A DNA stretch of 27,110 nt from Fibrobacterota bacterium (GTDB lineage: Bacteria > Fibrobacterota > Chitinivibrionia > Chitinivibrionales > Chitinispirillaceae), in contig JAEYNR010000007.1 in assembly GCA_023412475.1 (NCBI GenBank), positions 1 through 27,110 on the forward strand, in the 5' to 3' direction. Under the pieces are notes generated by a model that saw only the letters and a list, made by a program, of their open reading frames with translations, searched no databases and was not told the DNA's origin. The position numbers and the translations under genes are program-made. This document shows, piece after piece, positions 19,701 through 25,136 of the stretch. Position 1 is the stretch's first letter. Each line of letters opens with the position of its first letter.

Positions 19701-19936
19701 CCAGCATGGTAACTCAAAGTAATGGGATATCCCAAACCACTGGGGCTACCGACTGTGCCAAGATTTATTACCTGTGCAAAATCTCCTGTTTGCAATTGCA
19801 CCATATCGGTTGCATCAGCAGATTCAAAAAAATTGTATTCCTGTTGTGTTGGACCGTTGGTGAGAGCTGCTTCTGTCACAGACATAAGACATATCATAAA
19901 TATGCTAAAAGCAATTATGCTTATATGGAACTTCAT
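13790..19936 (-). CDS. Giant Rhs/YD-type N-terminal shell protein lacking core and toxin tip
   Basis: This 2048-aa protein starts at ATG 19936 (GGGGA upstream) and has a clear signal peptide (MKFHISIIAFSIFMICLMSVTEA). The segment after it (about 44-106: LQTGDFAQVINLGTVG, GYPITLSYHAGI, WVGLGWALNVGAINRL) is the typical start of long Rhs proteins of FCB bacteria. It continues with a Gly/Ser-rich beta region (about 130-265), a long beta-rich shell, a carbohydrate-binding-like segment starting ITIEAEDVNY in the second half, and a second jelly-roll-like module near the C-terminus (ILSAWVKINYNG, WQFVEMEIPPF). It ends in one recognisable Rhs/YD unit (YKTGVKIVAVDQNNNATYSK, then YDQFGRITESG) and stops. 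The RHS-associated core, the autocleavage DPxG and a toxin are absent. Its start is 1 bp after the lipoprotein stop and the next gene begins 33 bp after its end, so it sits mid-operon. Confidence 0.88.
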   Translation of the reverse strand: MKFHISIIAFSIFMICLMSVTEAALTNGPTQQEYNFFESADATDMVQLQTGDFAQVINLGTVGSPSGLGYPITLSYHAGIHNNEEATWVGLGWALNVGAINRLMQGFPDDLNGEQVMNYVHHEGETGHDNYVGFNLSVYGCGFGLTFGARHVAGKGRESLGLISSSMSAGPFSVTSNSDLSENVFTANFGLFTISSNKSYSVLGITLGENGSISVSGGGPVGNYVSIGGGVGFSPKNTTYNNGLTQWSESWGFSLGLGFYGIGVGFSFTHVEWGWCYEHMESGGSYGFLYQSPYNPTEVVTKNKVIYDAMKNYNGVWKYSLNTSDTSVSAIYRNRSNDDKMEFSQGNNFGFPTQDLYAVSAQGISGVFKPFAYEVPEYYTNGSDDLDDGLFGIPGEDEGNWDELFNTEQTRITPDFRNGFVFKMLGEPAKNLVDNLSGLTYSGYDSFQNIDQINYLVSGTRIEPIFGLLSEFKDKLNGFVVTKNDGTTYWYLVPLYSLQNANYLNQVKDTPKELNKDNLSYGENFGPHATSWLLSAITGPDYVKLVNPGLEDPLVSPLEKMLPHDGDLGYWVAFHYEYGFPVVEDRRGNPQLKTDTVKIDRTTYAWRDPYFNNYMEKNHFTDPCASTGGPFDFPYMSTFGLKEITYLKAIETASEIAYFKTSERLDGFGLDYRLGNDSKNEYPKFQDRFPIPASNITGNLQNNFMTAFITTGCNRTSAIIPPSVVPLPSQINSLDDCICIEVDDPKYGKDWFDGLEEGTNIAQLNFSVKKVYSSICRRKQKVFNDISKGELFILKDMNGWTVNGRAVNKHSAVWEPQVEIIIEDYNRIDVGDFGWVLYSILNPLSLLSGTSEQDNDYVESTVPYARCFHVEEIEEEGGKKKWKYYIAGYQDGDGDNDFKGMRTGVQFKPPEETRKREKFRIYELFSFENLQIDQSNPGHFAGHVWERYINKNPLSHYLKKLDEIAFYSKSDYPYIDRFSDPGEPGAKQEFPWDDLPYPQSYRRIKFRYNYELAKGTPNSKSDTIDSKGFSGGRLTLKEVRTEAGPENASVSLPPYLFSYNGTDERYEGFDKVDAWGMRYQGDTIDLNQSDRGVNWNLNKVLLPSCGSLEIEYERDRLESHLSTIHKMKQRNRCVNYVGTIYEENTTNPGEYYMPIGVNENPATFMGGNEITLDNVDSLKVGMYFLIRFFDNGGRPTRTDYTYKVMNINRALNKVTTDAIIEVPKMYDSATCLFIRSSSIYCDGVRVKSITSNSISGIQRTEYVYEPGIIEILPDASYRDLFNIEKSRQIFDDTFGDITIEAEDVNYSNLITGQMSFKGETEIRTVLYKPDTIGTGVIEFEFLIRDTGNYDFELICNSPDKTVNKFAIQKDSDADTVIVSVDDWITTKEIIHVASNVKWSLRFPNTSDLGIHKIRVEAELKYNVNLEDRLKVDKLVIKNKVTREVTKIVSRPFTSDIAYNYNSGNARVIYPTVDIINKDEINNNNNGYTRIHFYTWKDMLPGGISLIKDTILKTADFNIRYIEDRSSIVFALKKLERYNKDSILVYERIPEYAFSDMLSDNNSKHEKPGVLFNSLDSRVASNKALGLIRERSKLRKGSEYQITSVTDVIRYTPFLVGMTEKINGSTVTVRNGLFDAFTGEPMVTVTSNASKPDSDLVQMKIPALYVYKETGESIYEDLINANNFRREGVNLSIRKCGLNPSYLNSDGLPMNLRRPIDEHNSDPDRNIILQASAETHKNFGTTFQILPKHSLIWKGGRFSFPDGKNPDLSVWQNGGEIIKADVYSRILTTEDELGIYHTSVWNPRANVVIGNVANSSFDECGIFTCDYMYSMPYQKDSTTEMEIDEKWYDVINGWERGKGNSNGGTGAISEIDDIDNPFGLKCVYVKNAYGPTKNFKVYKGKTYILSAWVKINYNGSSLDTLKMVAEHRKLAKTKPGWPIVKDSLSAPINYSVKTVLESDHKWQFVEMEIPPFSTDEWFVRVWIGNDKSPIDCNITDIRFYPKDAMVSTHYYDYKTGVKIVAVDQNNNATYSKYDQFGRITESGIVKKTN

Positions 19937-19937
19937 T

Positions 19938-20507
19938 CTATCCCCTTAATCTTATTTTCCACCGGTTTAACTTTTTTAATGGAACTTCGACAGTACCTAT
20001 TTCAGAAAGAATATTTCGAATTACAAAATTATACTCTCTTTTCATATCGATATTTTCTCTGTTGAAGGCGAATATGAAAGAGATTTCATCATTTGGATTC
20101 CAGTTTGGTTCATATTTGAAGTCAACCGGATAGATCGTATCTTTTTCGTCAACAAGAAATGCATTTTTCCCTTTTCCTGTCTGGCTGTCCAATACATATC
20201 CAGAAACAGGTTTAATCGTTAACACCAGTACAAGAGATCTGGAATATTTTGTTATTATTTGATTAGCATCCAATGTGGTATCGAAATTCATTGTTTGCGC
20301 AGCAGATAATTCTGGAGGATGACAGGTAAAGATTGACGATACTCCGTTTCTTTCGATGACCTTAGAAAACTTCATCCTGTTTTTACTGAAATATTCAACA
20401 TATTGATTACTGTTGAGTGTTTTTTCACAATTTACAGTCAGAAATAACATTACAAAAAAGAAACACCTTTTAATGTGAACAAGATCTCCTTTTTGCCACA
20501 TACTCAT
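19938..20507 (-). CDS. Probable lipoprotein of the Rhs-shell operon
   Basis: This 189-aa protein has a basic then hydrophobic N-terminus (KRCFFFVMLFLTVNC) ending in a Cys that fits a relaxed lipobox (TVN-Cys near residue 27), followed by a Ser/Asn-rich linker, so it is probably lipid-anchored. The rest looks beta-rich, with no domain I recognise. The ATG at 20507 overlaps the OmpH-like stop in ATGA; a second in-frame ATG at 20501 is also possible. An AAGGAG lies just inside the frame. The gene ends 1 bp before the giant Rhs shell. Position and anchoring suggest a chaperone or anchor for the shell, but this is inference. Confidence 0.75.
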   Translation of the reverse strand: MSMWQKGDLVHIKRCFFFVMLFLTVNCEKTLNSNQYVEYFSKNRMKFSKVIERNGVSSIFTCHPPELSAAQTMNFDTTLDANQIITKYSRSLVLVLTIKPVSGYVLDSQTGKGKNAFLVDEKDTIYPVDFKYEPNWNPNDEISFIFAFNRENIDMKREYNFVIRNILSEIGTVEVPLKKLNRWKIRLRG

Positions 20508-21034
20508 TTGTATCTTTCATTTAATCCTGCAGCAACTTCATTTGTAATATCATAAGCTTGATTACCAAAGATTATGTTTCCACCAGGACCAGTGCCCAGA
20601 ATTACGCTGTAATGATTTTTCTTGCCATACTCTGCAACAAAAATATTGATTTTTTCAACCACACCAGACATCTTTTTCTGCCGCATCTCGTCCATTTTGC
20701 GGATATTGGCCTGACGGAAGTTATTTATCTGCTGATTTCTTGCTGAAAGATTATCCTGCAACTCTTTTTTTCTGGCTGGAGTTGCATTATCGTATTCTTT
20801 AGACATGTCATCAATTGACACTTTTAGAGAATCCTGTAATTTTTTCAGATCAGCCTGCCATTTTTCATCCTCAGTTTTAAGCTCATTCTGTATTTTTGCA
20901 GATTCTGAAAATGCAATCAATAGTTTGCCCGAATCGATATAGGCTATTTTGGGTTTTGGAAAAAGCAATTGGAATAGAAGTATCATAATACTTGAAGCAA
21001 TTATAGTTAACAAAATTTGATAAGTAGTTTTCAA
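20504..21034 (-). CDS. OmpH/Skp-like periplasmic chaperone-type protein
   Basis: This 176-aa protein starts at TTG 21034 with a strong AGGAG 7 bases upstream. A hydrophobic N-terminal segment (about 7-25, ILLTIIASSIMILLFQLLF) is either an uncleaved anchor or a signal. The IAYIDSGKLL motif is the usual start of the OmpH/Skp fold. A charged coiled coil (about 45-130) and a C-terminal beta part (about 136-160, NHYSVILGTGPGGNIIFG) complete the family pattern, and the length is normal. Skp-like proteins bind unfolded outer-membrane and exported proteins in the periplasm. As first gene of the operon ahead of a lipoprotein and a 2048-aa exported Rhs shell, it may be a dedicated chaperone for them. 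Confidence 0.85.
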   Translation of the reverse strand: MKTTYQILLTIIASSIMILLFQLLFPKPKIAYIDSGKLLIAFSESAKIQNELKTEDEKWQADLKKLQDSLKVSIDDMSKEYDNATPARKKELQDNLSARNQQINNFRQANIRKMDEMRQKKMSGVVEKINIFVAEYGKKNHYSVILGTGPGGNIIFGNQAYDITNEVAAGLNERYK

Positions 21035-21077
21035 GATAATTCTCCTTTATTATATAAATAAACTTCCAATTCTTAAG

Positions 21078-21177
21078 TCATTTACCTACAATACCCTCAA
21101 TTACTCTTTTAACATTAGCCTCAAGCTTATATTTGTCATATATGAAATCAATCTGAATATCAGGATCATCAGGTATA
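21078..21177 (-). pseudogene. Orphan 3' tail of an unidentified gene
   Basis: About 32 codons read PDDPDIQIDFIYDKYK then LEANVKRVIEGIVGK and a TGA at 21080-21078, about 43 bp before the OmpH-like start. The frame differs from that of the Rhs fragment on its right, and similarity of that fragment to the copy at 26974-27110 ends at about 21172. This looks like the surviving C-terminus of a gene once upstream in the operon, joined by recombination to foreign Rhs sequence. Confidence 0.5.
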
Positions 21178-21510
21178 GTTGAGCGTGAATGTGCCTGGAG
21201 GATTTGCAGTTACTTCACTTCCCTTTATCATAAGATCAATCTCTATTCTGGTTACCTGTTGATTCGAGTAAACCGAATTATCAAAATAGTAAACCGCCTG
21301 TGATGGTTTCTGAATCAGAATCATTGGCCCCAGATCTCCGGTAACTCTTGCATATACCGCCTGCTCACCAATAGTGCCATCCAGTTCCTCCCAGGCTCCA
21401 CTCCTGTAAATGGCTACTTTGTATGATGCACCAGGGATAGTGTTATCGGGTAAAGGTATTGCCACAGAGATGGATTCTCCACTATTCAGAGTATTGTAAA
21501 GCGGTTCCAA
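21169..21510 (-). pseudogene. Fragment of an Rhs-tip protein, pre-core region
   Basis: About 113 codons (TTG 21510 is only a nominal start) encode the pre-core region of an Rhs-tip protein: SGESISVAIPLPDN, YKVAIYRSGAWEELDG, ILIQKPSQAVYYFDNSVYSN and a stretch ending PPGTFTLNYT. The right-hand ~137 bp is nearly the same as 26974-27110 of the large Rhs gene. Similarity ends at about 21172 and the frame meets a stop right at the join. Core and toxin are absent. The frame stays open for several codons left of the nominal start, so the true 5' end was also lost. Confidence 0.75.
21171..21307. repeat. Rhs pre-core repeat, copy 1
   Basis: Near-identical to 26974-27110 in the same orientation, with roughly one difference per 10-15 bases. 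The second copy continues past the right edge of the window. Such identity between Rhs genes gives a substrate for recombination. Confidence 0.8.
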
Positions 21511-21707
21511 ATATCTGCCAATTAGTAATTTTTTTATTTACAACCAGCTTTTAATATCTAATAGTAATTTACTATTATCGTACATATATTTATAAAATAT
21601 ATCAGACAATTGGATTGATCAATTTTTTTACCAACTTATTTGAAATATCTGTTGCCAAAAAGCAGCAACACTTTAATTAAATCATAATTGATATATTGTA
21701 CGGTTCA

Positions 21708-22066
21708 GTCTTGGTATCAGTATCCATATTCAGACCATGAACCTGCAGACTATCGAATCCAACGTCAACGGTAACAAATCGCCCATTGTTTCGGTGCTTG
21801 TCTCCATATTGGCTGAATTTGCACGGCTTGAACGGGAAACACTTATCACCCGTATAAAATCAGGGCTTGAAAAGGCAAAAAAGAACGGTGTCACATTAGG
21901 AAGAAAGAAAGGAAGTGTGATTAGTAATGATATGCTGCTCAAAAAATACAGGGGTGTGGTGAAAGATCTTGAGCATGATATCTCAATGAGAAAGATTGCA
22001 AGGATTCATTCGGTGTCACTGTGCACGATATTGAAAATAAAAAAAACGATGGGGGCTGCTGCGTGA
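21708..22066 (+). pseudogene. Serine recombinase, C-terminal fragment (copy 1)
   Basis: From about 21708 the frame reads GISIHIQTMNLQTIE, then SPIVSVLVSILAEFARLERE, GLEKAKKNGVTLGRKKG and a C-terminal HTH ending KKTMGAAA. It aligns with residues from about 98 to the end of the intact recombinase at 22337-22975, with clear divergence. The catalytic N-terminal region with the active Ser and the RLGR arginines is missing; an in-frame TGA lies near 21689. The protein cannot recombine DNA, but the HTH could still bind it if an internal start such as ATG 21737 were used. Confidence 0.8.
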
Positions 22067-22145
22067 AGGGGTTATTAATGCTGAAAAGCCGCTAACACCA
22101 CATATATGAAAGTCATTATACCGCCGATGACCTGAGTCACCGATA

Positions 22146-22187
22146 AGGTATATTAGGCTTGACATATACCTCCGTTTCGAGTATACT
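22146..22187 (+). promoter_or_regulatory. Strong sigma70-type promoter with overlapping palindromes
   Basis: TTGACA (22159-22164) and TATACT (22182-22187) are separated by exactly 17 bases, close to the consensus. AGGTATAT (22146-22153) and ATATACCT (22164-22171) form a perfect 8-bp inverted repeat around the -35 box, and AGTATACT (22180-22187) is itself palindromic over the -10. These could be operator or recombinase sites. The promoter points at the leader ORF and recombinase. Confidence 0.75.
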
Positions 22188-22220
22188 GAAGATGAAAGGT
22201 GCCGCAGAAAAAAGGTTCAA

Positions 22221-22340
22221 ATGAAAATGTGCGAAATTCTGCTAAATTTACAGACACAGTTCTGTAGGAAACAGCCGCACATTAATCAACTGTTTTTAAT
22301 GAGACACTTTTCTCGATTAATTGAAAGGGGTACAGTATGA
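22221..22340 (+). CDS. 39-aa leader ORF coupled to the recombinase
   Basis: ATG 22221 with an AAAAAAGG just upstream opens a 39-codon frame beginning MKMCEILLNLQTQF and ending IERGTV-stop. Its TGA (22338-22340) overlaps the recombinase ATG (22337-22339) as ATGA. It follows the strong promoter by about 35 bases. The overlap and the ribosome binding site suggest a real coupled leader peptide; the product has no recognisable domain. It could be chance, because the frame is short. Confidence 0.45.
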   Translation: MKMCEILLNLQTQFCRKQPHINQLFLMRHFSRLIERGTV

Positions 22341-22975
22341 AAAAGGCATGTCTCTTTGTGAGGGTAAGTAGTGTGAATGACCGTCAGGATTATCAAAGAC
22401 AAATCGATGATCTGAAATCATACTGTGAAAAGCAGGATCTGCAAATAGTCCATACCATTGCTGAAAAAATTAGTGGAGAAAAAAAGAATGATGTAAGAAC
22501 AGGAATTAAAGAGCTAAGAAATTTAGCAGCCAAAAAAGCGTTCGATGTGCTTTTGATTTCAGAGGTGTCAAGATTGGGTAGAAATCCGTATCAGATTCAA
22601 CAGGTCATTGAAGAGCTTTCCGAAGCAGGGATTTCTATTCATATAGAATCTTTAGGTCTGAAAACCTTGGATGAAAACGGCAACAGATCTCCAATGGTGG
22701 AATTCATGTTGTCCATACTGATGCAATTAGCAAGGATGGAAAGGGAATTCCTGATTCAAAGGGTAAAGAGTGGCTTGAACCATGTAAAAACAAAAGGAAA
22801 AACGCTAGGCAGACCTAAAAATTCAACCATGGATGATCAGGCATTTCTGAAAAAGTATAAGAATTTGTCTGCAGACCTGAAAAACGGAATATCTATCAGG
22901 AAAGCAGCAAAAATTCATGAAGTTTCTTTGAATACCGTTTTAAAAGTCAGGAAAGTGATGAATTTGGCAGCCTGA
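22337..22975 (+). CDS. Small serine recombinase (resolvase/invertase family), intact
   Basis: This 212-aa protein starts at ATG 22337 with GAAAGGGG upstream. The N-terminal catalytic domain (about 1-140) has the resolvase signature FVRVSS with Arg9 and nucleophile Ser11, and SRLGRN with Arg79 and Arg82. A long helix (LARMEREFLIQRVKSGL, 131-147) leads to the GRPKN hinge and a C-terminal HTH (about 165-212) for site recognition. The family inverts, resolves or integrates DNA at short sites. Two other damaged copies lie nearby. It faces the 3' end of an Rhs toxin/immunity module on the opposite strand, suggesting a part in rearranging those modules. No partner integrase or obvious res site set is proven. 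Confidence 0.92.
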   Translation: MKKACLFVRVSSVNDRQDYQRQIDDLKSYCEKQDLQIVHTIAEKISGEKKNDVRTGIKELRNLAAKKAFDVLLISEVSRLGRNPYQIQQVIEELSEAGISIHIESLGLKTLDENGNRSPMVEFMLSILMQLARMEREFLIQRVKSGLNHVKTKGKTLGRPKNSTMDDQAFLKKYKNLSADLKNGISIRKAAKIHEVSLNTVLKVRKVMNLAA

Positions 22976-23010
22976 AATGTATCCAATTAGGAGACATTTC
23001 TATTTGGAAA

Positions 23011-23034
23011 AATGTTCGCTATAGAAGACTTTTT
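23011..23034 (+). repeat. Conserved 24-bp recombinase 3' flank, copy 1
   Basis: AATGTTCGCTATAGAAGACT followed by TTTT recurs after the 24091-24320 recombinase fragment (24322-24345) with one change (T to C). It ends at the stop codon of the 49-aa gene on the opposite strand, so it may be an element edge or shared terminator. Confidence 0.65.
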
Positions 23035-23182
23035 AAAAAATAGAAGTGAGTATGTCCAAGAAGTCTTTCCAAATTTCCTGCCATTTTTTTTTAAATATAA
23101 TCATATTTACTAATATTGTTACAGCTAATATAATCAAAACAAATAACATTATAGCTAATATTGCAATAAAAATCCTATTCAT
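23033..23182 (-). CDS. 49-aa membrane protein, candidate immunity for the preceding Rhs C-terminus
   Basis: An ATG at 23182, 14 bp after the Rhs stop and preceded by a good AAAAAAGGTG, opens a frame of 49 codons beginning MNRIFIAILAIMLFV. One strong membrane segment (about residues 4-30) is followed by a basic, amphipathic tail (FKKKWQEIWKDFLDILTS). The stop TAA is at 23035-23033. Position directly behind an Rhs C-terminal domain is where immunity genes lie, and small membrane proteins neutralise some membrane-targeted toxins. Its assignment as immunity is inference; the gene itself is well supported by its ribosome binding site and context. Confidence 0.6.
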   Translation of the reverse strand: MNRIFIAILAIMLFVLIILAVTILVNMIIFKKKWQEIWKDFLDILTSIF

Positions 23183-23196
23183 AATAACACCTTTTT

Positions 23197-23985
23197 TCAC
23201 TCAAAGCCATCATAAGCACTGCCTGTATTAATAATGTCAGTTCCTTCAACATACACTGTCGTTGTTGGATTCGTAATAGTTGGTTGTGTTGGAATTACTA
23301 GCCCTCCAAAATCAATAAAACTTTTTGACAACGTATTTTGTATATCCATAGCCATACGTAGCATTGACCAATCACCCAACCCTGCTTTGGAATCTATTTC
23401 GTTTGTTATTCTTTGTAGTATATGTTCTCTTTCAAAATTAAGAGCTTTAACTGCTTCAGCTTGCTGTATTACATCCAAATTCTTATTCTTGTAAACATTT
23501 AAAATAAGTTGATCATAATGAACGTTAGCTATTGTTGATAATTCTTTCTGAGCATTAAGTGCTTTACCACTTTCCCAACGTGCGATCTTTTTTGCAGCCC
23601 AATTGATAACCCAATTAAAGACTTTTGACCATACTTTACCATCATGGTCAAAACCATTTATTGGATCATTAGGACCATAAGAGTAAGGACTCCAAAATTC
23701 ATCAGCAGGGTCACAGCTAGTCCACATCCCAATATCCGCATCCAAGTACCTAGCGCCAAAATAATACGCATTCAACCCAGACACTCCATTTCCAGCATCT
23801 TCCCCTTCCCTGTCAAATTCTTTGCCTGTAAACCGCTCTCTTTCTGGATCTGCACCTGGAGTAGCAATCCCTGCCACTTCTTCCATAGTCACGTAAGGCT
23901 GATACATTATGGCATCTGTAATATATCCTGCATCATTTAATTACCAGTTGGTAAGAGTCATGTGATCATGCAAAATAGCATTGCT
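23197..23985 (-). pseudogene. 5'-truncated Rhs core fragment with an intact unknown C-terminal domain
   Basis: From ATG 23907 the frame encodes 236 aa: core motifs GADPERERFTGKEFDREGED, GLNAYYFGARYLDADIGMW and NDPINGFDHDG, then a C-terminal domain of about 145 aa (KVFNWVINWAAKKIARWESG ... VYVEGTDIINTGSAYDGFE), helical with no family I recognise. Further upstream (to about 23985) the DNA still resembles the DHLGSTRMVIND core segment but contains indels and a TAA, so the 5' part is dead. Compared with the nearly identical core at 26280-26620, the D-x-x-G cleavage region reads DHDG rather than DPTG. It may survive only as a silent tip cassette, because its stop is followed 14 bp later by the 49-aa candidate immunity gene. 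Confidence 0.75.
23640..23985. repeat. Rhs core repeat, copy 2
   Basis: Nucleotide sequence closely matches 26275-26620 in the same orientation, with long identical stretches around TTCCCCTTCCCTGTCAAA. A more distant version lies at about 2045-2330. Copies of the core are the expected sites of Rhs-tip exchange. Confidence 0.75.
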
Positions 23986-24090
23986 AAACCACAACACATT
24001 TTCAAGTATTTCAAAGAGCATTGAATCTGATAAGTTAATTGCGAATATAACAATAATAATATAAGTTATAGATTTTAAGTTTTCTATTAA
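23986..24090. other. Unassigned A/T-rich gap between Rhs core fragment and recombinase fragment
   Basis: No supported gene. A short hydrophobic minus-strand frame (ITYIIIVIFAINLSDSM) runs into the dead Rhs core but has no good start or ribosome binding site. Confidence 0.4.
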
Positions 24091-24320
24091 TTAGCACGGA
24101 AATTTATACAAAGCGCCAAAAGTCGCTTAAACCAAGCTATGGAAATGACACAAGCAGACCTAAGAATTAAACAATGGATGATCAGGCACTCATGGAAAAG
24201 TATAAGAATCTTTCTGCAGACCTGAAAAACGGCTTATCAATCAGGAAAGCAGCAAAAATACACGATGTTTCACTGAATACCGTTTTGAAAGTCAGAAAGG
24301 AGATGAATTTAGCAGGTTGA
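24091..24320 (+). pseudogene. Serine recombinase, 3' fragment (copy 3)
   Basis: DNA from about 24091 (TTAGCACGGA) matches the intact recombinase from its LARMERE helix onward with small deletions. From 24174 it reads MDDQALMEKYKNLSADLKNG, SIRKAAKIHDVSLNTVLKV and ends RKEMNLAG with a stop at 24318-24320. The protein is nearly identical to the end of copy 2. The catalytic domain is absent. It converges on the immunity-like pseudogene at 24580-24920 and has the same 24-bp 3' flank as copy 2. Confidence 0.8.
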
Positions 24321-24321
24321 A

Positions 24322-24345
24322 AATGTCCGCTATAGAAGACTTTTT
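24322..24345 (+). repeat. Conserved 24-bp recombinase 3' flank, copy 2
   Basis: AATGTCCGCTATAGAAGACT plus TTTT, immediately after the recombinase stop; one base differs from 23011-23034. In copy 1 an extra 35 bp lies between the stop and this block. Confidence 0.65.
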
Positions 24346-24579
24346 TAGATACGCTTTTTGTGAAAATGGAAAGGGAGCATTGGGAAATTTGGTAGATTTT
24401 AATATACTCCTTCTTTACCTTATAATCATACCCCCAAACTACAGGGGAAAAGGTGCACATGGGGAAGAATAGGAAAAAAAGACTAATTAGGAACATTAGC
24501 AGCCTTCACCAAATATATTGCATAGTAAAATCTGAAAACTGTACTTTCCAGGAAAATGCAAAATTACCCAGACTACCTT
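24346..24579. other. Intergenic, no supported gene
   Basis: A minus-strand open frame here runs antisense through the recombinase fragment and is judged spurious. Two GGGGAA-containing stretches (about 24445-24470) recall transposon-end sequence but show no inverted partner. Confidence 0.4.
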
Positions 24580-24920
24580 CTAAGGCATCTTCCTCAAACT
24601 GTCAATTATTTCCAAAAGCCGTTCGATTGTAATAACACCATTTATTTCTGGGTTCGCCAATTCGAAAACAAATTCTTTAATTTCTTCGTTTTCAAAATCT
24701 ATATCATCCCTAAATTCAATAGCATTTGCCCATTCTTCCAATATTTCCGTACTAATAAACCCATCAATACATTTAGGAGAACCATTTCAATGTCTGACGG
24801 TTTTACAATAATTTCTGGTGCTTCGGAGTCATAACCAAACACCGAAAGTTTTTCTAATAGATCCTTTATAGATCCTTTCAGTGCAAGTAACTCCAGCAAC
24901 AATTCTCTTCTGGTCTTCAT
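24580..24920 (-). pseudogene. Immunity-like gene broken by a 1-bp deletion
   Basis: ATG 24920 opens MKTRRELLLELLALKGSIKD and FGYDSEAPEIIVKPSDIEMV. Adding one A in the AAA run near 24765 (CTAAATG) restores LLKCIDGFISTEILEEWANA, EFRDDIDFENEEIKEF, ANPEINGVITIERL and LRKMP-stop (TAG at 24580). The repaired protein is about 113 aa, acidic and helical, as common for immunity proteins. The family name is not certain. It lies 6 bp after an orphan toxin tail, matching the toxin-then-immunity order. The deletion could be real decay or an assembly slip in a homopolymer. Confidence 0.7.
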
Positions 24921-24926
24921 TTCTCA

Positions 24927-25088
24927 TTATTTTGGTTTTATGTGAACTACTGATCCATCTGGTGCAAAAGTCGTTTTTAACATATTAAAAGTTTCACCTT
25001 GAGGAGTAACCCATTTTTGATAAAGAGCGCTCGACCAAGAACCATTTGAATTAATCCAAAACCAATCATTGCCCCAAATACCAATTCA
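24927..25088 (-). pseudogene. Orphan C-terminal tail of a toxin-like protein
   Basis: A minus-strand frame reads GIWGNDWFWINSNGSWSSAL, YQKWVTPQGETFNMLKTTF and GSVVHIKPK, ending with a TAA at 24929-24927. It is cut off at its left by a stop near 25090 and has no start codon, so it is the surviving end of a longer protein. It lies between the SUKH gene and the broken immunity-like gene, and the pair looks like a displaced toxin/immunity module. The toxin family cannot be named. Confidence 0.6.
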
Positions 25089-25136
25089 GGAATTTCGCAG
25101 TAAGCTAATTAATGCTTTAAATCACACAATTTATGT

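Noticed and set aside
23046..23231. 61-aa plus-strand frame
   Set aside because: It is antisense to the better-supported 49-aa membrane protein gene and the end of the Rhs fragment.
24440..24475. GGGGAA-containing stretches as a transposon end
   Set aside because: No inverted partner or open reading frame goes with them.
24182..24496. 104-aa minus-strand frame with a hydrophobic start
   Set aside because: Its second half is the antisense of the recombinase fragment, so it is a shadow frame.
24556..24834. 92-aa plus-strand frame
   Set aside because: It is antisense to the repaired immunity-like pseudogene, whose protein makes clear sense.
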